Positions 1-8,800 of a stretch of 62,765 nucleotides of DNA are shown one piece after another. The translations under genes and the position numbers were made by a program. This DNA comes from Terriglobia bacterium (GTDB lineage Bacteria > Acidobacteriota > Terriglobia > JAIQFV01), in the NCBI GenBank assembly GCA_020072965.1, contig JAIQFY010000009.1, forward strand, positions 73,649 through 136,413, in the 5' to 3' direction. The notes under the pieces were generated by a model, which had not been told where the DNA came from, did no database searches, and was given only the letters and a program-made list of their open reading frames with translations. Each line of letters starts with the position of its first letter. The first letter of the stretch is position 1.

Positions 1-444
1 CCGCTGGCTCTGATCCCACACTCTGATGCCATGAAGAAATCCGCGTCGCAAACCATCATGTTCGACGGCAAAAAAGTCGAGGAAATCCTGGGCAGGAAAG
101 GTTCCGAGAGCGCCGGGGTGCTCTCATTCGGTTTTCCACGCGTGGAACTGATCCGTGCCCATGGAGAAGAGATTCCGCCACTGATGGGGACCGCCAACTC
201 CATCAACTTTCAGGATGCCCCTGAAGGAGTCGCGACCACGGGTGACTTTGTGCTTATCGGCAGCGAAGTCAATTCCGTGATCAAGGCACTTCGCTCCGCG
301 GGAATTTCCGTGACAGCCCTTCACAACCACATGCTTGATGATGACCCGCGCCTGTTCTTCCTGCATTTCTGGGGAGAAGGATCTGCTGTCAAGATAGCCA
401 GTGGACTCAGGGGTGCACTCGACCATATTAATCTCAAACATTGA
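1..444 (+). CDS. DUF1259 (LppY/LpqO-like) protein, 5' end outside window
   Basis: The reading frame is open from base 1 and has an internal ATG at 31, so this is probably the C-terminal half of a gene that begins outside the window. The visible 137 residues after that ATG match my knowledge of DUF1259: a segment around ALHNHML followed by PRLFFLHFWG, with conserved His residues. DUF1259 proteins usually carry two such modules in about 270-300 residues, which also argues for truncation by the window edge. Biochemical function is unknown; the family is often exported. The stop at 442-444 is followed directly by a TTGGAATT-type inverted repeat, not by an obvious terminator. Confidence 0.75.
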   Translation, partial: PLALIPHSDAMKKSASQTIMFDGKKVEEILGRKGSESAGVLSFGFPRVELIRAHGEEIPPLMGTANSINFQDAPEGVATTGDFVLIGSEVNSVIKALRSAGISVTALHNHMLDDDPRLFFLHFWGEGSAVKIASGLRGALDHINLKH

Positions 445-460
445 GGAGGAGTCGGAGAAA

Positions 461-628
461 AAGTCTAAAGTCCAATATCCAAAGTCCAAATAAATTCCAA
501 AGGGCAAATTCCAAACATATCAAACAAAAGCCCCGTCACGATACTCGTCGACTAATGCCGAGTGATCTTATTGCTTTTTTGGAATTTGAGATTTATTTGG
601 ATTTTGGACTCTGGAATTTGGATTTTTG
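461..628. repeat. Long imperfect inverted repeat of TTTGGAATT units, copy 1
   Basis: The left arm (about 461-520) is made of degenerate CCAAA/AAATTCC units. The right arm (about 581-628) is made of the complementary TTTGGA/GGAATTTGG units. A unique core of about 60 bases lies between. Columns 591-630 align without gaps to 15251-15290 of copy 2 with about 35 of 40 identities, so the two share ancestry. It separates the DUF1259 gene from the ABC permease and contributes an artificial in-frame N-terminal extension to the latter. Confidence 0.85.
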
Positions 629-699
629 CCCCTTGGGCTGCAACGGATTCCCGGCTTCAAACGTCCTTATTCACGAGTCTAATCAAGAGGCTGCCTTCA

Positions 700-1914
700 A
701 TGCAGTGGCTTAGAATCAATATCTTTACAGCATGGAAAGCACTTGGTCGCCACAAACTAAGGGCGACCCTCACCCTGCTGGGCATTTCGATCGGCATTGC
801 CGCAGTCATCGCGATGGTGTCCATTGGAGACGGCGCCAACCGGGCCGTAATTCAAAAGCTCGAAACCATGGGCACCAATATGCTGTTCGTGGAGGCCGGC
901 AATCGTCAGATCCAGGGCGTCCGGACGGCCTTCAACACCATGATGTTTGAAGATGTGGTGGCGGTGCGGAACCAGTGTCCGTCCGTGGCGCTGGCTTCTC
1001 CCAATGTGGATTTTCGCGCCCAGGTCGGTTATGAAGATCACAACTGGAATACCCAGGTTAACGGCGTTGACCTGGATTACCGCCTCATCCGCCATTGGAA
1101 CGTAGTGAAGGGAGATTATTTTTCTGAATCCGATATCTCTTCGGCTGAAAAGGCTGCGGTGTTAGGCCAGACGATTGTTGACCAGCTCTTTCCTGAGGGC
1201 AAAAACCCCGTGGGGGAGACCATTCGCATCCGCGGCAATCCCTACAAGGTGGTGGGCGTGTTGGAAACCAAAGGAAGCAGCGTCACGGGATCCGATCAGG
1301 ATGACAACATCATTATTCCCTGGACCACGGCCCAACGCAAGATGTTGGGCATCCGCTATATCAAGGACATGTATATCTCAGTGGTGAGTCGCGAACAAAT
1401 CGGGATGGCCAAGGACCAAATCACCTCGCTGATGCGGCAGCGCCATCACCTGCGTCCCGACCAACCTGACGATTTCTCGATCCGGGATTACACCGAGATT
1501 GCGGAGATGGTGAACGAGACAAACCGCATCATGACCCTGCTGCTGGCCAGCGTGGCCTCACTAGCGCTTTTCATCGGCGGCATCAACACCATGAACATCA
1601 TGCTGGTCACGGTCACCGAGCGCACCCGTGAAATCGGCCTGCGGATGGCCGTGGGCGCCCATCAGAGTGATGTCCGCCTCCAGTTTTTAATTGAGGCCGT
1701 GACGCTGACCGTGGTGGGAGGAGTGATCGGAGTAGGCCTGGGAATCGCCTCCTCTGCCATCATCAGCAACGTCCTCGAATGGCCCACGGTGATTTCATTG
1801 ATCGCCATCCTGGTGGGGCTCAGTGTCTCGGCCTTCGTGGGGATGGTGTTTGGCTATTATCCCGCCCACAAGGCTGCCACCCTGGATCCGATTGACGCCT
1901 TGCGCTACGAGTGA
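700..1914 (+). CDS. MacB/FtsX-type ABC transporter permease
   Basis: 404 residues. This is the inner-membrane permease subunit of a MacB/LolCE-like ABC system: one N-terminal membrane helix (about residues 20-40, LLGISIGIAAVIAM), a periplasmic MacB_PCD domain (about 45-270), then three C-terminal helices forming the FtsX domain with the signature stretch NIMLVTVTERTREIGLRMAVGA. I chose ATG 700 because AAGAGG lies about 9 bases upstream. The frame extends to 562, but that extension translates the TTGGAATT repeat (WNLRFIWILD) and is not credible. No ATP-binding subunit is visible nearby; it may lie elsewhere or upstream of the window. Substrate unknown: lipoprotein or small-molecule export are both possible. 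Confidence 0.9.
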   Translation: MQWLRINIFTAWKALGRHKLRATLTLLGISIGIAAVIAMVSIGDGANRAVIQKLETMGTNMLFVEAGNRQIQGVRTAFNTMMFEDVVAVRNQCPSVALASPNVDFRAQVGYEDHNWNTQVNGVDLDYRLIRHWNVVKGDYFSESDISSAEKAAVLGQTIVDQLFPEGKNPVGETIRIRGNPYKVVGVLETKGSSVTGSDQDDNIIIPWTTAQRKMLGIRYIKDMYISVVSREQIGMAKDQITSLMRQRHHLRPDQPDDFSIRDYTEIAEMVNETNRIMTLLLASVASLALFIGGINTMNIMLVTVTERTREIGLRMAVGAHQSDVRLQFLIEAVTLTVVGGVIGVGLGIASSAIISNVLEWPTVISLIAILVGLSVSAFVGMVFGYYPAHKAATLDPIDALRYE

Positions 1915-2189
1915 CCCCTATCCTCAGAACGCTCCCACATCCAGCACCTGATTTTGAACAATGTCCGAGACCCTCGTTGACCATTTTCAGATGAGGCAGG
2001 ACACTTCCAAGCGATAGAATCTCTTTCGGGTTTTGATTGGACAGTCCTGCGCCCACCTTACGAGACGATTGCCGGCAGTTGACGATCTCCGATCACCTCG
2101 TTAAGATGTGATCATTAAAGAAACCAAGGGTTGACTTATGCGAGTGGAAACCACTCGATTTGTCGGTTTAGCGGCTTCGGGAGGAGATC

Positions 2190-3041
2190 GTGATCCGGTT
2201 CGAATACTCGATTGTACAAACCATCATCCTGGTGGGTACAATTCTTCTGCTGGTCAAACTGATGATTCCCCCCATTCCACTGGGAGAGACCTACCGGCGC
2301 ATTCGTGAACACCTGCCACAAACGGGCTACGTGCTTGGTCTTTTCGCTGCATTCGTCGTTTCAGTAATTGACTATGTCGAAGCGCACTTCGACGCCCGGA
2401 TCACCCGCGCCATCCGAAAAGATTACACGCCCTTTGTATCCCGTTTCGGAACCACCTGGGTGGAACGTATTCAGCGACATCGCAGCGTGGCGGCCACCTA
2501 TCTGTTTAGCTATACGTATATCTGGGTCTTTCCAGCGATCATGTTCGCGGTGTTTTTCGTGCTGGTTCACGATAACCGTGAAGAAGTGGTCCAATTTCTT
2601 GTGGCCGCCTACTTTTCCAATTTGCTGTTTGTTCTTCCCTTTTACCTGTTTTTTCCGGTCAATGAAGTTTGGGTCAGCGATCCCCATGTCCAGCTGCTCA
2701 CGGACCGCATCAGCCCGCTCATCATGGAACATTTCCGGTCGATCAGCGCGCTGGACAATTGTTTCCCGAGTTTTCACACCTCGCTGGCATTGCTGATTGC
2801 GATGGCCGCCTGGCGCTCCGGAAGGGCCCGGGTGGCGCTCCTGGCAACCTTGGCATCATTGATGGTGATTGTCTCGACCCTCTACCTGGGCATTCATTGG
2901 CCGCTCGATATCCTGGCCGGCGGGGTCGCCGCGATCTTCTGTGGCTCACTCTCATTGAGCTATGCACCTTCGGTGTTTGCGCGAGCCTCTCTGCGTTTCG
3001 AGCAACTGCGGCAGTTCGCTATCGACAAGATTTCAATCTAA
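2190..3041 (+). CDS. PAP2-family membrane phosphatase/transferase
   Basis: 283 residues starting at GTG 2190 with a strong GGAGGAG ribosome site just upstream. About six hydrophobic helices are visible. The C-terminal half has the PAP2 motifs PSFHTS (motif 2) and, 50 residues later, STLYLGIHWPLDILAG (motif 3, with His and Asp). Motif 1 (K-x6-RP) is not clear; FFPVNEVW lies at the expected place, as in Aur1-like/inositol-phosphotransferase members (PAP2_3). Members dephosphorylate lipid phosphates or transfer head groups at the membrane surface. The next gene is a lipid-glycosyltransferase homologue 83 bases downstream, so a joint role in membrane lipid head-group synthesis is a reasonable inference. 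Confidence 0.85.
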   Translation: MIRFEYSIVQTIILVGTILLLVKLMIPPIPLGETYRRIREHLPQTGYVLGLFAAFVVSVIDYVEAHFDARITRAIRKDYTPFVSRFGTTWVERIQRHRSVAATYLFSYTYIWVFPAIMFAVFFVLVHDNREEVVQFLVAAYFSNLLFVLPFYLFFPVNEVWVSDPHVQLLTDRISPLIMEHFRSISALDNCFPSFHTSLALLIAMAAWRSGRARVALLATLASLMVIVSTLYLGIHWPLDILAGGVAAIFCGSLSLSYAPSVFARASLRFEQLRQFAIDKISI

Positions 3042-3124
3042 AATGGAAAAATCTCACCCCTGAGAACGCTGCGGGGGTCGGGATCCAAAGTCAAACCTAC
3101 ACGGTCACAGACAGCCTTCCCGCA

Positions 3125-4348
3125 ATGACCACTCACCCTCCAAGAAAGATCCTCTTGATGGCGGCCTCTCTCGGCTCGGGCCATCTGCGCGCCGCGGAAG
3201 CTGTGGTTGAGGCTCTGCATACCCTGGAGCCATCCTGCCAAACCGAAGTGATGGACATCAAACAGCTCGTCTCGCCCCTGTTCCGCCTGATCCAGTTCCA
3301 GGGTTATGAGCTTCTCATTGAACGCGCTCCATGGATATGGCGTTTCCTGTATAGGAACTCCATCTTCGCGGGAAGAAAGTTTGCGGCACCCAGAATCCTG
3401 CTCGAGCACGGGAACCCTCGACTGGTGGAGCGGATCAGACAGTTTGCGCCTGAGACGATCGTTTCAACTCAGATCAATTGCCATGAGCTGGCCTGCCTCA
3501 ACTCGCGACGCGCCTCCGCCAAAACCCGACTCATTTCCGTCATCACCGACTACGACGTTCACCCCATCTGGTCGAAGACGCCTGCCGATCTGCTGGTGGT
3601 TGCCCACCGCGAGCTTCTCGAGAGGCTCATCAGCCTCGGAGTGGAACGCGCGCGAGTTCACGACAGTGGAATTCCCATCGCGGCGTCGTTCATGATTCCA
3701 ATGGACCGGCGAGCCGTCTGCGCCCGGTTGGGTCTAGAACCGGAAGTGGCGACGTTGCTAGTCATGGGTGGCAGTGTCGGCTTTGGGGAACTCGATGAAG
3801 TGGTTGCGAAGCTGATGGGCAGCGCAAGAGCGTACCAAATTCTCGCAGTCGCTGGGCACAATGAGGGAGTCCGCCATGGTCTCGAACAACTCAAAGCGCG
3901 TACAGACGCCCGCCGCGGCGAGAATCGGGGAAGGAATCGAGGTTCCCTTCAGATCTTTGGCTTCGTTGAGTTCGTCCCGGAGTTGATGGGGGTAGCGGAT
4001 TGCTTCATTTCCAAGCCGGGTGGATTGGCCACCACAGAGGCGCTGGCAAGGGGCCTTCCCATGGTTTTTGTCAATCCGATCCCGGGGCACGAGGAGAAGA
4101 ATGCCGAGTTCCTGGTCCGGCATGGGGCCGCCCTGGCGGTCCAATCAATCTCCCAGTTGAGACCTGCGCTTGATTCGCTCTTCGAGAACTCGCGGGCAAA
4201 GTTACATGAGATGCAATTCGCAGCCCGCGCCCTCGCAAAACCCGATGCTGCCATACGATTGGCGGAGGAGATTCTGAAAAGAGAGTGTTCGCCCCAAGTC
4301 ACCGCGACCGCCTCAGTCTCCTCTGAACAAGCCGTTCATCACCGCTAG
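3125..4348 (+). CDS. MGDG-synthase/UgtP-like glycosyltransferase
   Basis: 407 residues from ATG 3125; the frame is open upstream but overlaps the PAP2 gene and has no family similarity there. The N-terminal domain has the MGDG synthase signature SLGSGHLRAA (G17-H20). The C-terminal GT-B domain has MGGSVGFG, then SKPGG followed by EALARGLPMV and HEEKN, as in processive diacylglycerol glucosyltransferases and MurG relatives. The likely reaction is transfer of a hexose from a UDP-sugar to a lipid acceptor at the cytoplasmic face. No clear Shine-Dalgarno precedes the ATG, so translation may be coupled to the PAP2 gene. The acceptor cannot be decided from sequence. Confidence 0.87.
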   Translation: MTTHPPRKILLMAASLGSGHLRAAEAVVEALHTLEPSCQTEVMDIKQLVSPLFRLIQFQGYELLIERAPWIWRFLYRNSIFAGRKFAAPRILLEHGNPRLVERIRQFAPETIVSTQINCHELACLNSRRASAKTRLISVITDYDVHPIWSKTPADLLVVAHRELLERLISLGVERARVHDSGIPIAASFMIPMDRRAVCARLGLEPEVATLLVMGGSVGFGELDEVVAKLMGSARAYQILAVAGHNEGVRHGLEQLKARTDARRGENRGRNRGSLQIFGFVEFVPELMGVADCFISKPGGLATTEALARGLPMVFVNPIPGHEEKNAEFLVRHGAALAVQSISQLRPALDSLFENSRAKLHEMQFAARALAKPDAAIRLAEEILKRECSPQVTATASVSSEQAVHHR

Positions 4349-4365
4349 CAACGGAGGTTGGGAAT

Positions 4366-4392
4366 GTAGGACGACCAGACAGGTCGTCCTAC
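4366..4392. terminator. Perfect 11-bp hairpin between convergent genes
   Basis: GTAGGACGACC, a five-base loop, then GGTCGTCCTAC. It lies between the ends of the convergent glycosyltransferase and hydrolase genes, so it may act as a bidirectional transcript end. There is no T-run, so a rho-independent role is not shown. It could equally be a short dispersed repeat. Confidence 0.5.
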
Positions 4393-4416
4393 CATACTCC
4401 TCGCCGCCTCCCACTC

Positions 4417-5451
4417 TCACCGCTCAATGAACTGAATGATCGCCTGATTAACCGCCTCCGGTTTTTCTTCCATCAGGGCGTGACCGGCCCCCTCAATGAC
4501 CTCGATCGTTGAATTCTTGACCTGGCGATGCAGAAAATCGCGGACGCTGGGATCGATGAAGGAGTCCTCCGCTCCCCACAGGATTAAAGTGGGCGCCAGG
4601 ATCCGTGCAAAAAGGGCATTCTCATTGGGGTTGCTGGTGGTAAGGAAGAGTCGCAACGCCTCGGCGGAGTTTTTTATGGTGAAGGGAAAGTAATAGCCCT
4701 CCACATCGGCATCCGAGACCTTCGCCTTGTCTGCGTACGATTTAAGCAGCAGTTTGCGCACCCGCTGGCGATCGGGTCCTGCCATTTGATAGGCCAGGCT
4801 GCTAAACATCCGGCCATGTAAGAGGCGGGTTACGAAAGGTCTTGTAATGTAAAGCGTGGCGCTATCGATAAGCACGAGGCGATCGACCCGCCCCGGGTAG
4901 ACTGCAGCGACACGGGCGGCGATCGATCCTCCCAGCGAGTGGCCCACCAACGTGGCACGTGGAATCTTCAGTCTGTCCATAAGCGCTATCACGATGGCGG
5001 ATTCGGCCCTGAAGGAAAAATCCCGGTCAGAATATTCTTTCGAAAATCCGAATCCTTTCAGATCGAGTGCGATCACACGGGCGTGTTTCGAGAGTTCTGC
5101 AATATTCCGTCGAAAACTGAAAGTGGAGGCGCCCAGCCCATGGATCAGGATCACCGGCGAAACCACCTGTGTTCCGGCTTCCCGACCGTCGGGGGCAACC
5201 AAGGCAATCGGCCCGGTATCCAAATAGAAGATCTGCGCGCCCTCCAAAGCAGCGAACTGCCCTGGGAACGGTTCGGAACGAGCCCTGACGGCTTCCTGGG
5301 GTGCAAGCGTCTCCTTTTTCCCTGGCGATGCGCACGCAGTAAATGACAATACGGCTGTGAGGAGAAAGGAAACCGCGAGGGCTTTGAAGCGAATCTCCGA
5401 AAGCGGACTCGTGCTTTTAGAGTGGCATTCGATAGTCATTTTGGATAACAT
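4417..5451 (-). CDS. Alpha/beta hydrolase, probable lipoprotein
   Basis: 344 residues. The hydrophobic segment RFKALAVSFLLTAVLS followed by FTAC looks like a lipoprotein signal, with lipidation at the Cys. The mature part is a typical alpha/beta-hydrolase fold: oxyanion region HGLGAS, nucleophile elbow GHSLGGS, acid Asp in ILWGAEDSFID and catalytic His in EGAGHALMEE. Substrate unknown; the family includes esterases, epoxide hydrolases and haloperoxidase-like enzymes. The first ATG (5451) has GGAG too close and the second (5439) too far, so the start is uncertain. The gene stands alone, convergent with the glycosyltransferase and divergent from the metallopeptidase. Confidence 0.87.
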   Translation of the reverse strand: MLSKMTIECHSKSTSPLSEIRFKALAVSFLLTAVLSFTACASPGKKETLAPQEAVRARSEPFPGQFAALEGAQIFYLDTGPIALVAPDGREAGTQVVSPVILIHGLGASTFSFRRNIAELSKHARVIALDLKGFGFSKEYSDRDFSFRAESAIVIALMDRLKIPRATLVGHSLGGSIAARVAAVYPGRVDRLVLIDSATLYITRPFVTRLLHGRMFSSLAYQMAGPDRQRVRKLLLKSYADKAKVSDADVEGYYFPFTIKNSAEALRLFLTTSNPNENALFARILAPTLILWGAEDSFIDPSVRDFLHRQVKNSTIEVIEGAGHALMEEKPEAVNQAIIQFIER

Positions 5452-5802
5452 ACTCCGCTTAAGCGATGTGCTCGTTCCACAGGGATCTTCCTCTGCTTGT
5501 GACTCACCCCGTCAACCTTGAGTCCGTGTTGAAGAGAATTGAAGGTCGCGGCTTCCGGTCAGGTTCCAGGCGGAGCAGCCACCCCCGACATAGGTGAGAT
5601 AGGCTGTTGGTCCATGAAAGTCCGGATTCAGTCTTTCCGATGTGATACCGGAAAGTAAAAAAAGATCCTATTCAAGGATTTTGATCCGTACGTTTGAATA
5701 TTCTGACACGACGCGCTGCTTTGGTCAAAGAACAGCGCGGAAATATAAAACCCAATCGAGATCCGGCCCGGGTAGCGTTTTTCGCCGGTGAGGAGGTCAG
5801 TT
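5452..5802. other. Divergent intergenic region, 351 bases
   Basis: This separates the starts of the hydrolase (minus) and the metallopeptidase (plus), so it must hold both promoters. I see no confident -35/-10 pair and no RNA gene. The only clear signal is AGGAGG at 5791-5796, which fixes the metallopeptidase start. Confidence 0.5.
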
Positions 5803-8800
5803 GTGAATTTCACGGTGAAACCTGCCTGTTCAACTCCAAAGGCCAAAGTGCTTTCGCGCAAGCAGGGCGTGATGCGGGCCGCCCCTTTTTTCATGCTTCC
5901 CCTTTTGGGGATTCTCATACTTCTTTGTATCAATTCAACGGGCTCACTCCTGTGGGCCAAGAAGGCGACTGAGCTGCGGCGACAACAGCATCCCGGGAAG
6001 ACGGGCTTTGAGAAATCCAAGCTGGCCGGCCAGGATATCCCCGAAACCCCGCAGAGCCTTGTCGAAGCGGGAACGCTGAACCGACAGGTCCAGGAGGATT
6101 ATGCCAGCAGCCCCGCCATGGTGGGATTCAAGCGGAAGTACGGCTCACAATGGCAAGTGGTGGTGGATGAACGCAGCATGGTGCCCAAGAGTTTTGTGGG
6201 CGAAGGCATACCTTTCTCGGCGCGAAGTCAGGCCGCGTCCAAGCTCGGACCGTCCTGGCAATCCAAGCTTGCCTCCACCGAAACGATTGACGGCCTGGAG
6301 AAAACAGCTCGCCAATTTCTGGCCGACAATCTGGTACTCCTCAAGATGGATCCCACCGCCCTCACCCTTGACGCTGCGGCCAGTGGCCTGCTGGAGGAGG
6401 CGACCGGCAAGTTCCGCCTCGTCTTCCAAAACAACTATCATGGGATCCCCGTCCTGAACTCTTCTGTTTCGATGTTCGTCAGCCACGGCAACATGGTTCT
6501 CTTTGATGCTGAGCGCATCGCCTCCATCAACATTTCCACGAATCCCGCGCTCTCTTCCCTGGCGGCCGTGACCCTCTTGAAGCAATCCCTCGGGCTTAAT
6601 GATGCAGATGTCCTCCTGGATCATGCCGCGGAGTTGTTTATCACTTTGGTGGAATCACCGGCTGCCAAAACCGCTCGTGCCACGAGGGCCCTGGCGGAAG
6701 GAAGCCCGGCAGCTCTCTACGTCGGCCCTCCCGGGCAGGGGTATGCCGCAGAGTTAGTGTATCGAATTCAGTTTCATGTTCCTGATGACGAGCGATCGCT
6801 GGTGGCCCTGGTCGATGCGAACACCGGCGAGAGGATTGACCTGTTCGATCAGAACCGCTACCAGAAGGGTAAGGTCCTGGGCGCGATATACACCCGAGGG
6901 CCGGTGTCGACCCCGGGTTTCGTCAACAGCGGAGGACAACAGGCCCCCGAGTACCTGGTCCCCTTTGACCGTTTTACCGTGCTTAATGGCGGCACCAGTA
7001 TCAACACCAATCCGGGGGGAGTTTTTGATCCGGGAGGGCTGAATCTGGCGGCGTTTTCCGGGGCCCTTTCCGGAGCACAGACCAACGTGAGGGAGTTTGG
7101 CACACCCTTGTGCAATTCTCCGCAAGGACCCGCGGATAGCTCCGGCAATATCGTTTTCACCGCACATTTCGATGATGGCCGTTGCTCGACCAGTCCGGGC
7201 TCCCCCGCACCGGGGAACGGGCTGGCAACGCATGGGGCCCGAAACGGGTGGTTTCATGACAATTTTACTATCACTCATGCCCAGAAGTTTCTCAAGGGAT
7301 TCAGTCCCGCCATAGATGCTTTCTTCAATGAAAACTTCAATGTACTAGTGAATGACGGCTGCAACGCATTCTGGGACTCCGGTTGTCCCAACGCGGGAGG
7401 GCAGGAATGCATGGACCTGGGTTCATGTAGCATTCCGGACGGCGAGAACAATCAGGCGTCGGAACCCGATACCATGTCGCATGAATATGGTCACGCCCTG
7501 GATGCCCACACCAAAGGGAGCGCGAATGCGAACACCGGCGACCTGGGCAAAGGAGAAGGACTGGCAGATGTCGATGCCTGGCTAAACACCCATCGTTCCT
7601 GCCTGAGTCCGGGTGACAGCTTCCCTCCACTTCCACCTGGAGCGAATTTCCATGGCTTCCCTCAAGGCGATGCCTGTAATAGTGCAGGCTTCCCTGTGGA
7701 GCCCCAGATTTTGCTGCAAACCGGCATTAGGGATTTCAACGTCTTCTTATGCAATGACACGGGTTCGGGCGCCTGTCCTGCGGGTACAACCGGGCGGCTG
7801 CAAAGTAACGATCAGGCCAATGCGTGCGGCAATCTCAGGCCATCGGACCAATGCCGGGGGAGGCTCGGTTATGAATGTCATTGCGAAGGCCATCTCTCCT
7901 CGGGCTCGGTGCTTGACCTGTTTAAGTCTCTGGTCACCCGCTACGGGACGAACCAGGCTTGGTACATGATTGAACGGTTTTATTATCTCGGGCTCCCGGG
8001 CATCACCAGCGGCCTGGGAAGTGATGGGGCAGGTAGCATTTATTCTCAATTTTTAGCCGTGGACGATGACGACGGAAACCTGGCGAACGGCACACCCAAC
8101 GGCGACTTGATCTTCCAGGCATTCCGGGCTCATGGGATCGAGGGAGCCCAGGCAGTCAGGTTCCAGGCGAATTGTACGACCGCCCCGGGCGGCCCCGGTT
8201 CCCCGTCCGCTCCCACAAGTTTTACAGCCACATCCCAACCTTCCGGCGGCATTATGCTTCAATGGAATGCTGTGGCTGGCGCAACCGGATATCGGCTCTA
8301 CCGGACAGCAGCCTCGCAGCCGGGACACAATTTCGAGGCGGATCCGATTCCGTCGTCTTACTATGGCCGCAACGGAGTTTTCTTCAAACTGATCAACCCC
8401 GCGACCCGGGGTTCGAATCCAACGTCCGGGGATAACCTCTTTACCGGGGTAACTTCCTATCTCGACCAGGAAGTCGCGTCAGGATATGAATACTTTTATC
8501 AAGTCCAGGCGGTAACGGGGTCCAGCGTGAGCGAGTGCCGTTCCACGCTGTCTCCAAACCTTGTTGATCTGGTAGCAAACGCCACAGCCATCGGTTCATC
8601 CCAGGTAAACCTTTCGGTCTCCAGCGGAGGGGCCGGCACTGCAACCACTGTTGGCGGCAGCGGCCCAGTACAGGCCGGCTACGGCGTGGTCACCACGAAC
8701 TCGGGCACCGGACCTTACGGCACAGCGGTTTTCACCTTCAGTCAAAACAATGTTGTAGTGAGTGAAGCCGGGGTTCCCTCTTCCCCCCCTACTACTCACG

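Noticed and set aside
562-699. N-terminal extension of the ABC permease
   Set aside because: It translates the TTGGAATT repeat; the family N-terminus begins at MQWLRIN with its own ribosome site.
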